From NCBI RefSeq assembly GCF_021431965.1, contig NZ_CP090370.1:2666001-2730000 (forward strand): 64,000 bases of DNA, written 5' to 3'. Source of the DNA: Erythrobacter sp. SDW2. Lineage in GTDB: Bacteria > Pseudomonadota > Alphaproteobacteria > Sphingomonadales > Sphingomonadaceae. The position numbers and the translations under genes were made by a program. The notes beneath the pieces are model-generated. The model worked only from the letters and a program-made list of their open reading frames with translations. It was not told where the DNA came from and did not search any database. Of the stretch, positions 6,983-16,892 are shown piece after piece (within the stretch, counting starts at the first letter, position 1; every line of letters begins with the position of its first letter).

Positions 6983-9454
6983 TTAACCGCCGAAATCGTA
7001 GCTGAAACGAAGACCGATGGTGCGTGGAGCGAGGACGAACTCGCCGAAGGTACGCTGGTACACCGGATCGCCGTTGATGTCGGCCAGGATCTGGTTGTAA
7101 TCCTGGTTCCCGCGTACGCCGCCGACGGCGTATTTGTTGAAGGCGTTGTCGGCATAGAGCGTCACCGTCCAGGCATCGGTCTTGGCCGAGATCGAGAAGT
7201 TGTTGATCGCAAACCCCGGAATGACATAGCCGTTGCCGCGGTTGCCGGCGGTGCGCAGAACATTGGATTGCGCGGTCATCCCCCAGCCAAAGCGCAGGTC
7301 GATCGTATCGGTCAGCGGCGTTTCGTAGCTGGCATTGAGCGACAGCTTGCTCTTGGGCGAGCCAGGCAGACGATCGCCGGCGAGACCATCGAGCCGGTCT
7401 TCATTGCCATTGCCGTCGTCCGGCGCGCTGAAGCCCGGCGGGACGAAATAGGCGATAAGGTCGATCGCATCCTCGGTGAACTGCGGATCGGTGTAGGCAT
7501 AGCTGCCGCCAATCTCCAGCCCCGGTACCGGCCGCCAGTTGAGCGCTAGTTCGAAACCCTTGGACTCAGCCGCTGCGCCATTGATGGTAATCGGCTGGCT
7601 GCCGTTGACCGTAGCCGAGGCGACCTGCGGGCCGTTCCACTTGATGTAGTAGACCGCGCCGTTGAGCGTCACCGTGTTATCCGCGAACTGGCTCTTGAAG
7701 CCGAGTTCGTAGTTGTTGGTGGTATCCGGGAAGTACTGGAATTCGTTGGGCAGCGCACAGACGATCTGCGTATTCGGCAACGGGGTCGGGCACAGCGCCA
7801 CGCCATTGGCACTTCCGGTGCGGAAGCCTTCCGAATAGGTCGCATAGACCAGCACATCGTCGGTCACGTCGAACGAGGTGTTGAGCTTGAACAGGAAGCC
7901 ATCGTCCTTCTGGCCGACTTCCTGGAAGTCGAGCACGATGGAGTCCGGTGCATCGCCATCGAACACGGTGCGGAAAAGCGGGATATCGACCGCCGATTGC
8001 GCCTGGAAATCGTAGTCGTAATAGCGCACCCCGCCAGTCACCGACCAGCGATCGGTGATACCAAAGGTGACCTCGCCGTAGAGACCGAGCTCGGTGAGCT
8101 TCTGCACATCGACCGAGAAATACTCGAGTGCGTCCGGGCGCAGCTGGATGCCGCCGAATTCGTCGACCGCGAACTGGTCGAAGCCCGGGGTAAATTCCTT
8201 GCTGAAACCATTGAACCGGCTGTTCTGGTAGAACCCGCCGACGATCCAGCTGATCGGACCGCCGTGGGTCGAAACCAGTCGCACTTCCTGGGTGAAGGCG
8301 CGGATATCGCTGTCTTCCAACGTGAAGCTGGTGAAGTTCGGGAAGGCTTCGTAGCTGTATTCGAGCGCGATCAGGAGGTCGGTCTGATCACGCTGGCCCG
8401 TCTCGTCCTCGGTCGCCCAGCCGGTTGCGCTGGTAAGCTGCGCAAAGCCAAGATCGGCAGTCGCTTCGATCGAGAACAGCTGGGTCTTGCGATCGTTCGG
8501 TTCCGGCACGCGCATGGCCGATTCATACTTGCCCAGGTTCACCGGCAGCGTGTCGATGCCGCGATTGGAAAGCTGGCGACCACCGGTTTCCTGATCCTGC
8601 AGCGTATAGGCCAGTTCGAATTCGAGCCAGTCGGTCGGTGCCGCCCCCAGCACCGCTCGGGCGGTGAGGGTCTGTTCGTCATTGACGTCCTTCAGCGGAT
8701 TGAAATTCGTCGGGTCCGCGAAATCGTCCGGGTTGGACACGCCAACCGTGCGGACCGCGTAGGGATAGTCGATGAAGCCCTTGTCATCGAGATAATCGAG
8801 CGAGCCGCGGAAGGCGAGCACGCCGGGCACGATCGGCAGGTTCAGTGTCACACCGGTATCGTGGCTGATACCGTCACCGCTCTTGATCGTGTAAAGGTCG
8901 GCGCGAACGCTGGCGCTGAACTCGTCGAGGTCGGCCTTGTTGGGAATGTAGCGGATCGCACCACCCAGCGTGCCCGAACCGTAGAGCGTGCCCTGCGGAC
9001 CGATCAGGAATTCGACACGCTGCACGTCCTTCAGGCGAAGGTCGACCAGCAGCGGGACTTCGCCGAGATAGGTGCCGACCGTGCCGCCATTGCCGCCGCC
9101 ATCGTTCGAGCCGAGCGGGTCGGCGCTGAGGCCGCGGAAAACGACCAGCGAATTGTTGCGTGCGCCATTGTCGACGAAGAACACGCCCGGGACGAGGCGC
9201 GAGGCCTCTCGCAGGTTGAAGGCACCGGCTTCGGTGAGGTCCTCTCCCGAAACGGCCGAGATGTTGAACGGCACGTCCTGCACCGATTCTTCGCGCCGCG
9301 TGGCGGTCACGACAATGACATTGTCTGCGGTGGCGCCTGTCGCAGTCTCTTCCTCGATTTCCTGTGCCGACCCGGGCGTGGCCCATGCAGTCGCGATTAT
9401 GGTGCTGCCGAGCAGCGCAGCGCGCATCATCTGGCGGGTATTCGCGATGTTCAT
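6983..9454 (-). CDS. TonB-dependent outer-membrane receptor
   Basis: An 823-residue outer-membrane beta-barrel of the TonB-dependent receptor class. A signal peptide (about residues 1-30) precedes a TonB-box-like segment (DNVIVVTATRREES), the plug domain (about 55-170, with the conserved VEFLIGPQGTLYGSGTLGGAI), and a 22-strand barrel ending in the C-terminal aromatic signature RFSYDF. No substrate can be read from the sequence. The divergent gene on the other strand is a TPR-sulfotransferase, a combination often seen in sphingomonads beside TonB receptors. A CCCCATG/CATGGGG hairpin lies in the upstream region at 9493-9517. Confidence 0.9.
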   Translation of the reverse strand: MNIANTRQMMRAALLGSTIIATAWATPGSAQEIEEETATGATADNVIVVTATRREESVQDVPFNISAVSGEDLTEAGAFNLREASRLVPGVFFVDNGARNNSLVVFRGLSADPLGSNDGGGNGGTVGTYLGEVPLLVDLRLKDVQRVEFLIGPQGTLYGSGTLGGAIRYIPNKADLDEFSASVRADLYTIKSGDGISHDTGVTLNLPIVPGVLAFRGSLDYLDDKGFIDYPYAVRTVGVSNPDDFADPTNFNPLKDVNDEQTLTARAVLGAAPTDWLEFELAYTLQDQETGGRQLSNRGIDTLPVNLGKYESAMRVPEPNDRKTQLFSIEATADLGFAQLTSATGWATEDETGQRDQTDLLIALEYSYEAFPNFTSFTLEDSDIRAFTQEVRLVSTHGGPISWIVGGFYQNSRFNGFSKEFTPGFDQFAVDEFGGIQLRPDALEYFSVDVQKLTELGLYGEVTFGITDRWSVTGGVRYYDYDFQAQSAVDIPLFRTVFDGDAPDSIVLDFQEVGQKDDGFLFKLNTSFDVTDDVLVYATYSEGFRTGSANGVALCPTPLPNTQIVCALPNEFQYFPDTTNNYELGFKSQFADNTVTLNGAVYYIKWNGPQVASATVNGSQPITINGAAAESKGFELALNWRPVPGLEIGGSYAYTDPQFTEDAIDLIAYFVPPGFSAPDDGNGNEDRLDGLAGDRLPGSPKSKLSLNASYETPLTDTIDLRFGWGMTAQSNVLRTAGNRGNGYVIPGFAINNFSISAKTDAWTVTLYADNAFNKYAVGGVRGNQDYNQILADINGDPVYQRTFGEFVLAPRTIGLRFSYDFGG

Positions 9455-9605
9455 GTTCTGGATTCCTTATCGCTTGGGGGTTAGGTTGCAGTCCCCATGC
9501 TGCACAGCAACATGGGGCTAAGAGCCGCGCAGCGCGCAACTTGTCAATTCCGCCAAGGGGCAAAACGCCATTTCTGTTGCTGATTCCCCGCTCACCCGTG
9601 CAAGA
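9455..9605. promoter_or_regulatory. Divergent promoter region with hairpin
   Basis: This 151-bp gap separates the divergent TonB receptor and TPR-sulfotransferase genes. It holds an inverted repeat, CCCCATG at 9493-9499 and CATGGGG at 9511-9517, extended inward by TGC/GCA, which could be an operator or a leader hairpin of the receptor mRNA. No clear promoter elements were identified. Confidence 0.3.
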
Positions 9606-11141
9606 ATGCAACTATTTGCAGGTCAGTTTCAAGCTGCCCATGCTGCAGCGCAGCAAGCGGTGCGCGAAGATCCGGACTGCGCCGAGGCGGTACTGGTGAT
9701 GGCGGCGATCGCGGTGGAACACGGCAACGGGCCCGGCGCCGAAAAGCTTTGCGCCATGGTCGCAAAGGCCGGGCACGATAGCTGCTGGCTGGCTTTGCTC
9801 GAGGCACGGGTGGCCCTGCTCAAGCAAGATCAGGAGCGGGCGCGTGAGCGGGCGCTGACAGCCTACCGTCGCGGCACCGACGATCCGCATATCGCCAACC
9901 AGCTCGGCGTGGCGCTTTCGCGTACGGGGCGCCATGCGGAGGCGGTTGGTCCGCTGGCGCAGGCCGTCGCCGGCGTGCCGGCCAATCGCGACTATCGCTA
10001 CAACTACGGCGTGGCCCTGGAGTTCGCCGGTGACCTCGAGGGTGCCGAGCGTGAGCTGCGGTCACTGGTCGCAATGCAGCCCGATCACGCCAAAGGCTGG
10101 GTCGCGCTGGTGCAATTGGCCAAAGTCCCCGACCCTGCCTGGGATGCGCAACTCGAGTCCTTGTTCGAAGGTTCGCGTGATTCCGAGACGCGGCTGGTGA
10201 TCGGTCACGCCCTCGCGCGTTTGGCCGAGGAACGGGAGGCATGGGATGCCTCGCTGCAATGGCTCGACCGGGCGAAGGCCGCCAGGGCGCGAGAAGTCGC
10301 GCATGACCGCGCTGCCGCCGAAGCCTTGGTCGAGGCAGCGATTGCGGCCGCCAAGATCGGCAATTTCGGAGCAGAGCGCGAAGGCGACGAGCGCCCCATC
10401 TTCATCACCGGCATGCCGCGCAGCGGGACCACGCTGGTCGAACGGATCATCTCCTCGCACCCGCAGGTGACTTCGCTGGGCGAACTCTCCGACTTCGCCA
10501 TCCTGCTGAAACGCCAACTGAAAACGCCTGGACCGCTGGTGCTGGAGCCAGCCCTGCTGGAGGCTGCATCGCAGGCAGGCGACCTGTCCGCGGTCGGAGC
10601 TGCCTATCTCGACCGGACGGGCCAGCTCGCGGAGGACGCGCCGCATTTCATCGACAAGATGCCGTTCAATGCCTTCTTCGCTCCTGCAATATTGCGGGCA
10701 TTGCCGAGGGCGCGGGTGATTTGCCTGCGTCGCTCACCCTTCGACGTGCTGTTCGCCAATTACCGCCAACTCTTCGCCACCGGTTTCAGCTATTACAGCT
10801 ATGCCTATGATTTTGGCGACGCGGCGCATTTCGTCGCCGGGTTCGAGCGGATGGCCAGCGCATTTGAGACTACCCTGCCCGTTAGCCGCTTTCTGCCCAT
10901 CCGCTATGAGGACATCATCGCCGACCAGCGCGGCCAGACCGAACGCCTGCTCGAGTTCTGCGGCCTGCCGTGGGACGACGCCTGCATGGAATTCCACCGC
11001 AACGCCCAGCCGGTGGCAACGGCCAGCGCGGTGCAGGTCCGCTCACCGATCTACAGCAGCAGCATCGAGAAATGGCGGCGTTACGGCGAGGGCAGCAGAC
11101 GCGCCCTCACCGAACTCGCCAGATACGGGATCGAGCCCTGA
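9606..11141 (+). CDS. TPR-repeat sulfotransferase
   Basis: A 511-residue two-domain protein. The N-terminal half (about residues 1-230) is made of tetratricopeptide repeats. The C-terminal half is a sulfotransferase with the 5'-phosphosulfate-binding loop ITGMPRSGTTLVERIISSHP near residues 260-280 and a 3'-phosphate-binding region around LRRSPFDVLFANYRQLF. Members transfer sulfate from PAPS to an acceptor not predictable here. There is no signal peptide. It is divergent from the TonB receptor. A second, TPR-less sulfotransferase lies at 38004. Confidence 0.87.
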   Translation: MQLFAGQFQAAHAAAQQAVREDPDCAEAVLVMAAIAVEHGNGPGAEKLCAMVAKAGHDSCWLALLEARVALLKQDQERARERALTAYRRGTDDPHIANQLGVALSRTGRHAEAVGPLAQAVAGVPANRDYRYNYGVALEFAGDLEGAERELRSLVAMQPDHAKGWVALVQLAKVPDPAWDAQLESLFEGSRDSETRLVIGHALARLAEEREAWDASLQWLDRAKAARAREVAHDRAAAEALVEAAIAAAKIGNFGAEREGDERPIFITGMPRSGTTLVERIISSHPQVTSLGELSDFAILLKRQLKTPGPLVLEPALLEAASQAGDLSAVGAAYLDRTGQLAEDAPHFIDKMPFNAFFAPAILRALPRARVICLRRSPFDVLFANYRQLFATGFSYYSYAYDFGDAAHFVAGFERMASAFETTLPVSRFLPIRYEDIIADQRGQTERLLEFCGLPWDDACMEFHRNAQPVATASAVQVRSPIYSSSIEKWRRYGEGSRRALTELARYGIEP

Positions 11142-11154
11142 GGACGAGGCAGCG

Positions 11155-12429
11155 CTAGGCTGCCTCATCCTTCTTGGCCTTTACATCGTCATTGGCGACG
11201 ACGCGGACAGGCTCCTTCTTGCCGGCCACCACGTCGGCGTCGATCACGACTTCGCTGACGTCTTCAAGGTCCGGCAGGTCGAACATGGTGTCGAGCAGAA
11301 TGCCCTCGACGATCGAACGCAGACCGCGCGCGCCGGTCTTGCGCAGGATGGCGCGTTCGGCGATCGCCCGCAGCGCTTCGTCGGTGAAGGTCAGCTCGAC
11401 ATTTTCCAGATCGAACAGCTTGCGGTACTGTTTGACCAGTGCGTTCTTCGGTTCCTGCAGGATCGTCACCAGCGCATCGACATCGAGATCGTTAAGCGTC
11501 GCGATCACCGGCAGGCGGCCGACGAATTCGGGGATCAGCCCGAACTTGAGCAGGTCTTCCGGCTCGCTCTTTTCGAGCAGTTCGCCCACCTTGCGCTTGT
11601 CCGGATCGGCGACATGCGCGCCAAAGCCGATGCTGCGCTTCTGCAGGCGGTCGGCGATGATCTTGTCGAGACCGGCAAAGGCGCCGCCGCAAATGAACAG
11701 GATGTTGGTCGTGTCGACCTGCAGGAATTCCTGCTGCGGATGCTTGCGCCCGCCCTGCGGCGGGACGGAGGCAGTGGTGCCTTCCATCAGCTTGAGCAGC
11801 GCCTGCTGCACGCCTTCGCCCGAAACGTCGCGGGTGATCGAGGGGTTTTCCGCCTTGCGGGTGATCTTGTCGATCTCGTCGATATAGACGATCCCGTGCT
11901 GGGCCTTGTCGACATTGTAGTCGCTGGCCTGCAGCAGCTTGAGGATGATGTTCTCGACGTCTTCACCGACATAACCGGCTTCGGTCAGCGTGGTGGCATC
12001 GGCCATGGTGAAGGGCACGTCGAAGGTGCGTGCCAGCGTCTGTGCCAGCAGCGTCTTGCCGGAACCGGTTGGCCCGACCAGCAGGATGTTCGACTTCGCC
12101 AGTTCGACATCGCCACCCTTGCCGCTGTGCTTCAGCCGCTTGTAATGGTTGTGCACCGCGACCGAAAGCACGCGCTTGGCACGGTCCTGGCCGATCACAT
12201 AGTCGTTGAGGGTGGCGCAGATTTCCGACGGGGTCGGAACATCGCCTTCCTTGCGGCCTGTCAGTCCGGCCTTGGTTTCCTCGCGGATGATGTCGTTGCA
12301 CAGCTCGACACATTCGTCGCAGATGAACACCGTTGGCCCGGCGATGAGCTTCCTCACCTCGTGCTGCGACTTACCGCAAAAGCTGCAGTAGAGTGTCGAC
12401 TTGCTATCGGTTCCGCTCAATTTCGTCAT
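11155..12429 (-). CDS. clpX: ATP-dependent Clp protease ATP-binding subunit ClpX
   Basis: A 424-residue AAA+ unfoldase that recognises and threads substrates into ClpP. The N-terminal C4 zinc-binding domain (CSFCGKSQ and ICDECVELC, about residues 17-40) is followed by the AAA module with Walker A GPTGSGKT, Walker [11 protein letters not shown], pore loop GYVGEDVEN and the IGF-type ClpP-docking loop (SIGFG). In alphaproteobacteria ClpXP degrades CtrA. It lies downstream of clpP on the same strand, separated by 192 bases, so the two may be transcribed together or singly. Confidence 0.97.
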   Translation of the reverse strand: MTKLSGTDSKSTLYCSFCGKSQHEVRKLIAGPTVFICDECVELCNDIIREETKAGLTGRKEGDVPTPSEICATLNDYVIGQDRAKRVLSVAVHNHYKRLKHSGKGGDVELAKSNILLVGPTGSGKTLLAQTLARTFDVPFTMADATTLTEAGYVGEDVENIILKLLQASDYNVDKAQHGIVYIDEIDKITRKAENPSITRDVSGEGVQQALLKLMEGTTASVPPQGGRKHPQQEFLQVDTTNILFICGGAFAGLDKIIADRLQKRSIGFGAHVADPDKRKVGELLEKSEPEDLLKFGLIPEFVGRLPVIATLNDLDVDALVTILQEPKNALVKQYRKLFDLENVELTFTDEALRAIAERAILRKTGARGLRSIVEGILLDTMFDLPDLEDVSEVVIDADVVAGKKEPVRVVANDDVKAKKDEAA

Positions 12430-12621
12430 ACCTTAGGCTTTCGGACCTTTTCCGCCGCAATACCAGCGGATTCGGGCGAAACTATCGCGCCCGGTCCGTT
12501 TTGCAACCACACCATATAGGGAACACACCTTGCCCGTGGCTGAAAGAGCACGGTTTCCCACTTGTTTCGCCCGCTTGTTTCGAGCGCCTGTCCCGTCAAG
12601 GGGCGGCGGGGCGGACCGAGC
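12430..12621 (-). other. clpP-clpX intergenic region
   Basis: These 192 bases separate clpP from clpX on the same strand. No hairpin with a T-run and no small coding frame with a ribosome binding site was found, so read-through from clpP into clpX is possible. An internal clpX promoter cannot be excluded. Confidence 0.3.
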
Positions 12622-13326
12622 TTACTCAGGCGCGCCGCCCGAACCCTTCTCGCCATCCGATACTTCGTTGTCGGGGCGGGTCTCGAAGACCTTGTCGACG
12701 AGACCGAACTGCATTGCTTCCTCGGCCTCGAGGAAGGTGTCGCGATCCATCGCCTTCTCGATCTCCTCCAGGGTGCGCCCAGTGAACTTCACATAGAGGT
12801 CGTTCATCCGCGCACGGATGCGCAGGATTTCGCGGGCCTGGATCTCGATGTCGGAGGCCATGCCGCGCGCACCGCCCGAAGGCTGGTGGATCATGATGCG
12901 CGAGTTGGGCAGCGCAATGCGCATGCCCGGCTCGCCGGCAGCCAGCAGGAAGCTGCCCATGCTCGCAGCCTGGCCGATGCAAACGGTCGAAACGCGCGGC
13001 TTGATGTATTGCATGGTGTCGAAGATCGACAGACCAGCCGTCACCACCCCGCCGGGCGAGTTGATATACATGCTGATCGGCTTCGACGGGTTTTCGCTTT
13101 CGAGGAACAGCAGCTGCGCCACGATCAGCGAAGCCATGCCGTCTTCGACCTGGCCGGTCACGAACACGATGCGTTCGCGCAGCAGGCGGCTGAAGATATC
13201 GAAGCTTCGCTCGCCCCGGCTGGTCTGCTCGACCACCATCGGCACCAGCGCGCCGGTCACCGGATCACGGGTAAACTGCCCCTGGGTGCCGTAGGTTTCG
13301 CCAAGCTGGTCGCGGAGATCAATCAT
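12622..13326 (-). CDS. clpP: ATP-dependent Clp protease proteolytic subunit ClpP
   Basis: A 234-residue canonical ClpP serine peptidase subunit that forms the tetradecameric chamber working with ClpX or ClpA. The catalytic triad is visible: S122 in [13 protein letters not shown]147 in [10 protein letters not shown], and D196 in MDRDTF. Length and motif spacing are normal for the family. A second, more divergent ClpP is encoded divergently 147 bases upstream. ClpX is encoded downstream. Confidence 0.96.
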   Translation of the reverse strand: MIDLRDQLGETYGTQGQFTRDPVTGALVPMVVEQTSRGERSFDIFSRLLRERIVFVTGQVEDGMASLIVAQLLFLESENPSKPISMYINSPGGVVTAGLSIFDTMQYIKPRVSTVCIGQAASMGSFLLAAGEPGMRIALPNSRIMIHQPSGGARGMASDIEIQAREILRIRARMNDLYVKFTGRTLEEIEKAMDRDTFLEAEEAMQFGLVDKVFETRPDNEVSDGEKGSGGAPE

Positions 13327-13351
13327 GAAAGGTCCTTTGTCGTGTCGGCGC

Positions 13352-13381
13352 TATATCTGTGCTGCCAGCGCCGGGTTCAAG
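13352..13381 (-). promoter_or_regulatory. Putative clpP promoter
   Basis: On the minus strand CTTGAA (13376-13381) and GATATA (13352-13357) are separated by 18 bases, upstream of clpP. The CTTGAA element also fits a sigma-32 -35 box, and rpoH is in this window, but the -10 is not a good sigma-32 match. Confidence 0.35.
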
Positions 13382-13473
13382 CCTTGAATCTCTGGGCTTG
13401 AATATCGGCTTATCGTTGCGATGTGGTGCACGTAGCGGTAACCCCGACACCAGATCAACAAAAGGCCTGCCAC

Positions 13474-14097
13474 ATGTCCTCACTTCCGTTTTCCTCGCTC
13501 GACCCCATCCGCGCAGACGACGAAGAGGAGGGCACCGAGGACAAGGGCATGCGCGCCGCGATGATGAGCAAGTTCCTGGAGGCGCGCACGGTGATGCTGT
13601 TCGGCGGGGTCGACCAGAAGCTGGCCGAGCGGGTTTCGATGCAGCTGCTGTATCTGGATCACCTGTCGCACGATCCGATCAAGCTGATCGTCAATTCGCC
13701 GGGCGGCCACGTCGAATCGGGCGATACGATCCACGACCTGATCGGCTATATCAGCTCACCCGTGGCGATCATCGGCACCGGCTGGGTCGCCAGCATTGCC
13801 ACCCACATCTTCCTCAGCGTCCCGCACGAACGGCGTTTCTGTCTGCCCAACACCCGCTTCCTGATCCACCAGCCGTCGGGCGGCGCCGGTGGCAAGGCGT
13901 CCGACATCGCCATCCAGGCGCAGGAAATCGTCAAGATGCGCGAACGGATCGCGCGCAAGATCGCCGAAGCTACGGGTCAGGACTATGAGAAGGTCCTGAA
14001 GGACATCGACCGCGATTTCTGGATGGGCACCGACGAAGCCAAGGACTATGGCATCCTCGGCACCGTCATCAAGCATGCGAGCGAGGTGACGTTCTAG
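13474..14097 (+). CDS. Second, divergent ClpP-family protease subunit
   Basis: A 207-residue ClpP paralogue with an acidic N-terminal extension (residues 10-24). The catalytic residues are kept (S107 in GTGWVASIATHIF, H132 in RFLIHQPSGG, D181 in IDRDFW). The segment around the serine differs from the canonical GQAASMG, and the propeptide is different from ClpP1. Such paralogues can form mixed ClpP1P2 barrels or have regulatory roles. The ATG is set by an AAAGG ribosome binding site, and a GTG further upstream was rejected. It is divergent from the clpP-clpX locus. Confidence 0.85.
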   Translation: MSSLPFSSLDPIRADDEEEGTEDKGMRAAMMSKFLEARTVMLFGGVDQKLAERVSMQLLYLDHLSHDPIKLIVNSPGGHVESGDTIHDLIGYISSPVAIIGTGWVASIATHIFLSVPHERRFCLPNTRFLIHQPSGGAGGKASDIAIQAQEIVKMRERIARKIAEATGQDYEKVLKDIDRDFWMGTDEAKDYGILGTVIKHASEVTF

Positions 14098-14158
14098 GCA
14101 GGGGCGGACTGTAAACCTGCTCACGTCGTTGCGGCGTTTCTCCACCTGCGGGGTGACG

Positions 14159-14656
14159 ATGGCTGCTGCCCTTCCGGCAAGCTGGCCCGACAGTGCCCGG
14201 GCAAGAGAGAGCGGCGCGTCGACGTTACCGCAGCGGAAACCTGGTTACACCTAAGATCCCGCCTATTTCGAACGCTTCGTCCGGCCCAAGGGCTCGCTGG
14301 CGCTGGCATGGAGCAAGGGCGACGGGGTCGATGTTGCGCTTCGAGATCCGCCGGCCGGTGATCTGCGACCCTTCTCGGACGGTTCCGACCGCGAAGCCGG
14401 GACCGAACTGCGGCAGGATATCCCCGGCAGTGACATCGCCGGGGGCAACCGTCTGCGTTACGATCGCCAGCGCGGCTATGCCCGCACCAGCGGGATAGGC
14501 CGGATGCAGGACGGCCCGATCCTGCGGTTCCATATCAGCGGGAATTTCTGGGCCTTTTCAGTCCCGAAGCCGTTCGACCGCCAGAGTTTGCCGTCTGTCG
14601 GACAATCCTCCACGCGGCACGACGCTGGTCCTGTGCTGGTGTCAGCCGGTCGATGA
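14159..14656 (+). pseudogene. Possible decayed gene with in-frame stop
   Basis: One reading frame runs from an ATG at 14159 to a TGA at 14656 and is interrupted only by a TAA at 14252-14254. The part after the TAA (about 133 codons) has the strong G/C preference at third codon positions seen in real genes nearby. It contains no start codon until late. The product (segments such as DPAYFERFVRPKGSLALAW and GPILRFHISGNFWAF) was not recognised as a family. The 14098-14719 gap holds no other convincing gene. It may be a remnant, or a gene with a recent nonsense mutation. Confidence 0.35.
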
Positions 14657-14719
14657 TTACTTTTGTAATCGCAACGCTCTGGCAAACCGGCTGGACCAGA
14701 GGAGAGAGGACTGACCAAC

Positions 14720-16852
14720 GTGCCCCCACACGTCCATACCCGTTTGCATAAACAGTCGCCCAGGCATTCAATCGCGCTTGCCCTGGCTTTGGCCGTGACG
14801 CCGGCCCCCTTGCTGGCCGAAGACACCGACGCGGATGCCGCCACTGAATCCGCTTCCGCTCCGGAGGGGTCGCTTGTCACCAACGGCCAGGGCCAGGTTT
14901 ATGAACCGACCTATTTCACCCAGTTTGCACCGCGCACCGCGTTCGACATGGTCAGCCGTATCCCCGGCTTTACCATCGATGATGGCAACCAGGGCCAGCG
15001 CGGGCTCGGCCAAGCAAACCAGAACGTATTGGTCAACGGCCAGCGCTTTTCCAGCAAGTCGGACAGCCTGTTCGACCAGTTGCAGCGCATCTCCGCTGGC
15101 GACGTCCTGCGGATCGAGATCGTCGACGGCACCGCGCTCGACATCCCCGGCCTCTCCGGCCAGGTCGCCAATGTGGTCTACAAGAGCACCCGGACGAGCG
15201 GCCAGTTCCGCTGGCGCAGCGGATTCCGCCCCTACAACACCGAGGCGCAGCTCTATGGCGGCGAAATCTCCGTCACGGGGCGAAGCGGAAAGCTCGGCTA
15301 TACCGTGTCACTTTCCAATGAAAACAATCGTTTCGGGGCTGACGGGCCGACAATCGTCACCGACGCGAGCGGCGCGGTGATAGAGGAACAGTACAACAAG
15401 TTTTCCGGCAAGTACGACAATCCGAAGCTTGCGACCAGTTTCAGCTACGATTTCGGCGGCGGGATACTCGGCAATCTCAATCTCAGCTATGGAGCTGATT
15501 TCCAGGAGATCACCGAACCTGAGACCGGAATCTATTCCAGCGGTCTGGTACGGACGCGCGAATTCATGCTCGACGACCAGGGGCCAAAGTACGAAATCGG
15601 TGGCGATATCGCCTTTCCAGTCGGGCCCGGCACGCTCAAACTGATCGGGCTGGAGCGGTTCGAGCGGGACGAGGTCGCCACCACCCTGGTCGACCGCTTC
15701 GATGACGGCCGTGACGCATCGGGCTTCCGGTTCGAACAGACCGGGAAGACCGGTGAGCGGATCGGTCGGTTCGAATATGGCTGGAGAATGTGGGAGGCCG
15801 ACTGGCAGGTTTCGGGCGAAGCCGCGTTCAACCGGCTCAATCTCGCCTCAAGACTGTTCGAGCTGGATCCATCGGAGAACTTCGTCGAACTGCCATTCCC
15901 AGGAGGCAATGGCGGTGTGACCGAGGATCGCTATGAAGGCATCCTGAGCATTTCGAAGCAGCTCACCCCCACGCTCTCGCTGCAATTCACCGGCGGCGCG
16001 GAATATTCAAAGATCGAGCAGACCGGTTCTGCTGCCAATTCGCGCAGCTTCCAGCGGCCAAAAGGATCGCTCTCGCTGACGTGGAAGCCGAAGGATGATT
16101 TCGACATCACGATCGAAGCGCGACGCAAGGTTGGCCAGCTGTCCTTCGGCGACTTCCTGGCCTCGGTTTCGCTGCAGAACGACAACCAGAACGGCGGCAA
16201 CAATGGCCTCCAGCCTGACCAGAGCTGGAACCTTGATGCCGAGATCAACAAGGGCCTGGGCGCATGGGGTTCGGCCAAGCTGGTGGTCCGCCATGCATGG
16301 TTCGAGGACTTCGTCGACTTCTTCCCGCTGGCGAATGGCGGCGAGGCAAGGGGCAATATCGGCGATGCCAGGCGACTTCATGTCGAGCTGAACACGACCA
16401 TCAAGGGCGAGCCGATTGGCTTCAAGGGTGCGCGGCTGGAGATCAAGGCAGTGAAGCGCTGGATGGACGTAACCGATCCCTTTACCGGCGAGAACAGACC
16501 GTTCTCCTACGATCTCAACAGCCTGCTGGAGCTCGACTTCCGGCATGACATTCCTGGAAGCGACTGGGCCTGGGGCAGCGGCCTGTTTACGGCCGACAAC
16601 GCTCCCTATTCGCGCCGCCGGGAAGTGGGCCGCGACTGGGAAGGTCCGACCTTCATGAACGTGTTCGTCGAGAACAAGGATGTGTTCGGGCTGACCGTGC
16701 AGGCGCTGGTCGGCAACGTGCTGGGCGCTCGCAACAAGTTCGAGCGGACAGTGTTCGTGGGTGACCGGCCTGGCGCGGATGTGGCCTTCGAGGAGGTCCG
16801 GAACCGCCGCATCGGCCCGATCTTCCGTTTCACCGTCAGCGGGAGCTTCTAA
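14720..16852 (+). CDS. TonB-dependent receptor plug-domain protein
   Basis: A 710-residue outer-membrane protein with a signal peptide (about residues 12-35), a plug-like domain (about 70-160, with QRGLGQANQNVLVNGQRFSSK and LRIEIVDGTALDIPGLSG) and a beta-barrel ending in the aromatic-terminated FRFTVSGSF. It is short for a TonB receptor and lacks a clear TonB box, so coupling to TonB is uncertain. The start is GTG with a strong upstream GGAGAGAGGA at 14701. The following amidase begins 40 bases later and is probably in the same operon. Confidence 0.8.
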   Translation: MPPHVHTRLHKQSPRHSIALALALAVTPAPLLAEDTDADAATESASAPEGSLVTNGQGQVYEPTYFTQFAPRTAFDMVSRIPGFTIDDGNQGQRGLGQANQNVLVNGQRFSSKSDSLFDQLQRISAGDVLRIEIVDGTALDIPGLSGQVANVVYKSTRTSGQFRWRSGFRPYNTEAQLYGGEISVTGRSGKLGYTVSLSNENNRFGADGPTIVTDASGAVIEEQYNKFSGKYDNPKLATSFSYDFGGGILGNLNLSYGADFQEITEPETGIYSSGLVRTREFMLDDQGPKYEIGGDIAFPVGPGTLKLIGLERFERDEVATTLVDRFDDGRDASGFRFEQTGKTGERIGRFEYGWRMWEADWQVSGEAAFNRLNLASRLFELDPSENFVELPFPGGNGGVTEDRYEGILSISKQLTPTLSLQFTGGAEYSKIEQTGSAANSRSFQRPKGSLSLTWKPKDDFDITIEARRKVGQLSFGDFLASVSLQNDNQNGGNNGLQPDQSWNLDAEINKGLGAWGSAKLVVRHAWFEDFVDFFPLANGGEARGNIGDARRLHVELNTTIKGEPIGFKGARLEIKAVKRWMDVTDPFTGENRPFSYDLNSLLELDFRHDIPGSDWAWGSGLFTADNAPYSRRREVGRDWEGPTFMNVFVENKDVFGLTVQALVGNVLGARNKFERTVFVGDRPGADVAFEEVRNRRIGPIFRFTVSGSF

Positions 16853-16892
16853 TCCGCTTGCATTGGCGGCGGGCGGTGGCAACGTGCTGGCC

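Noticed and set aside
13423-13473. Upstream GTG start for the second ClpP
   Set aside because: It would add 17 residues without similarity to ClpP, and the ATG at 13474 has a better ribosome binding site.
14225-14533. Minus-strand 102-codon frame in the 14.1-14.7 kb gap
   Set aside because: The plus-strand frame over the same bases has much better third-position G/C bias. No ribosome binding site was seen for the minus frame.
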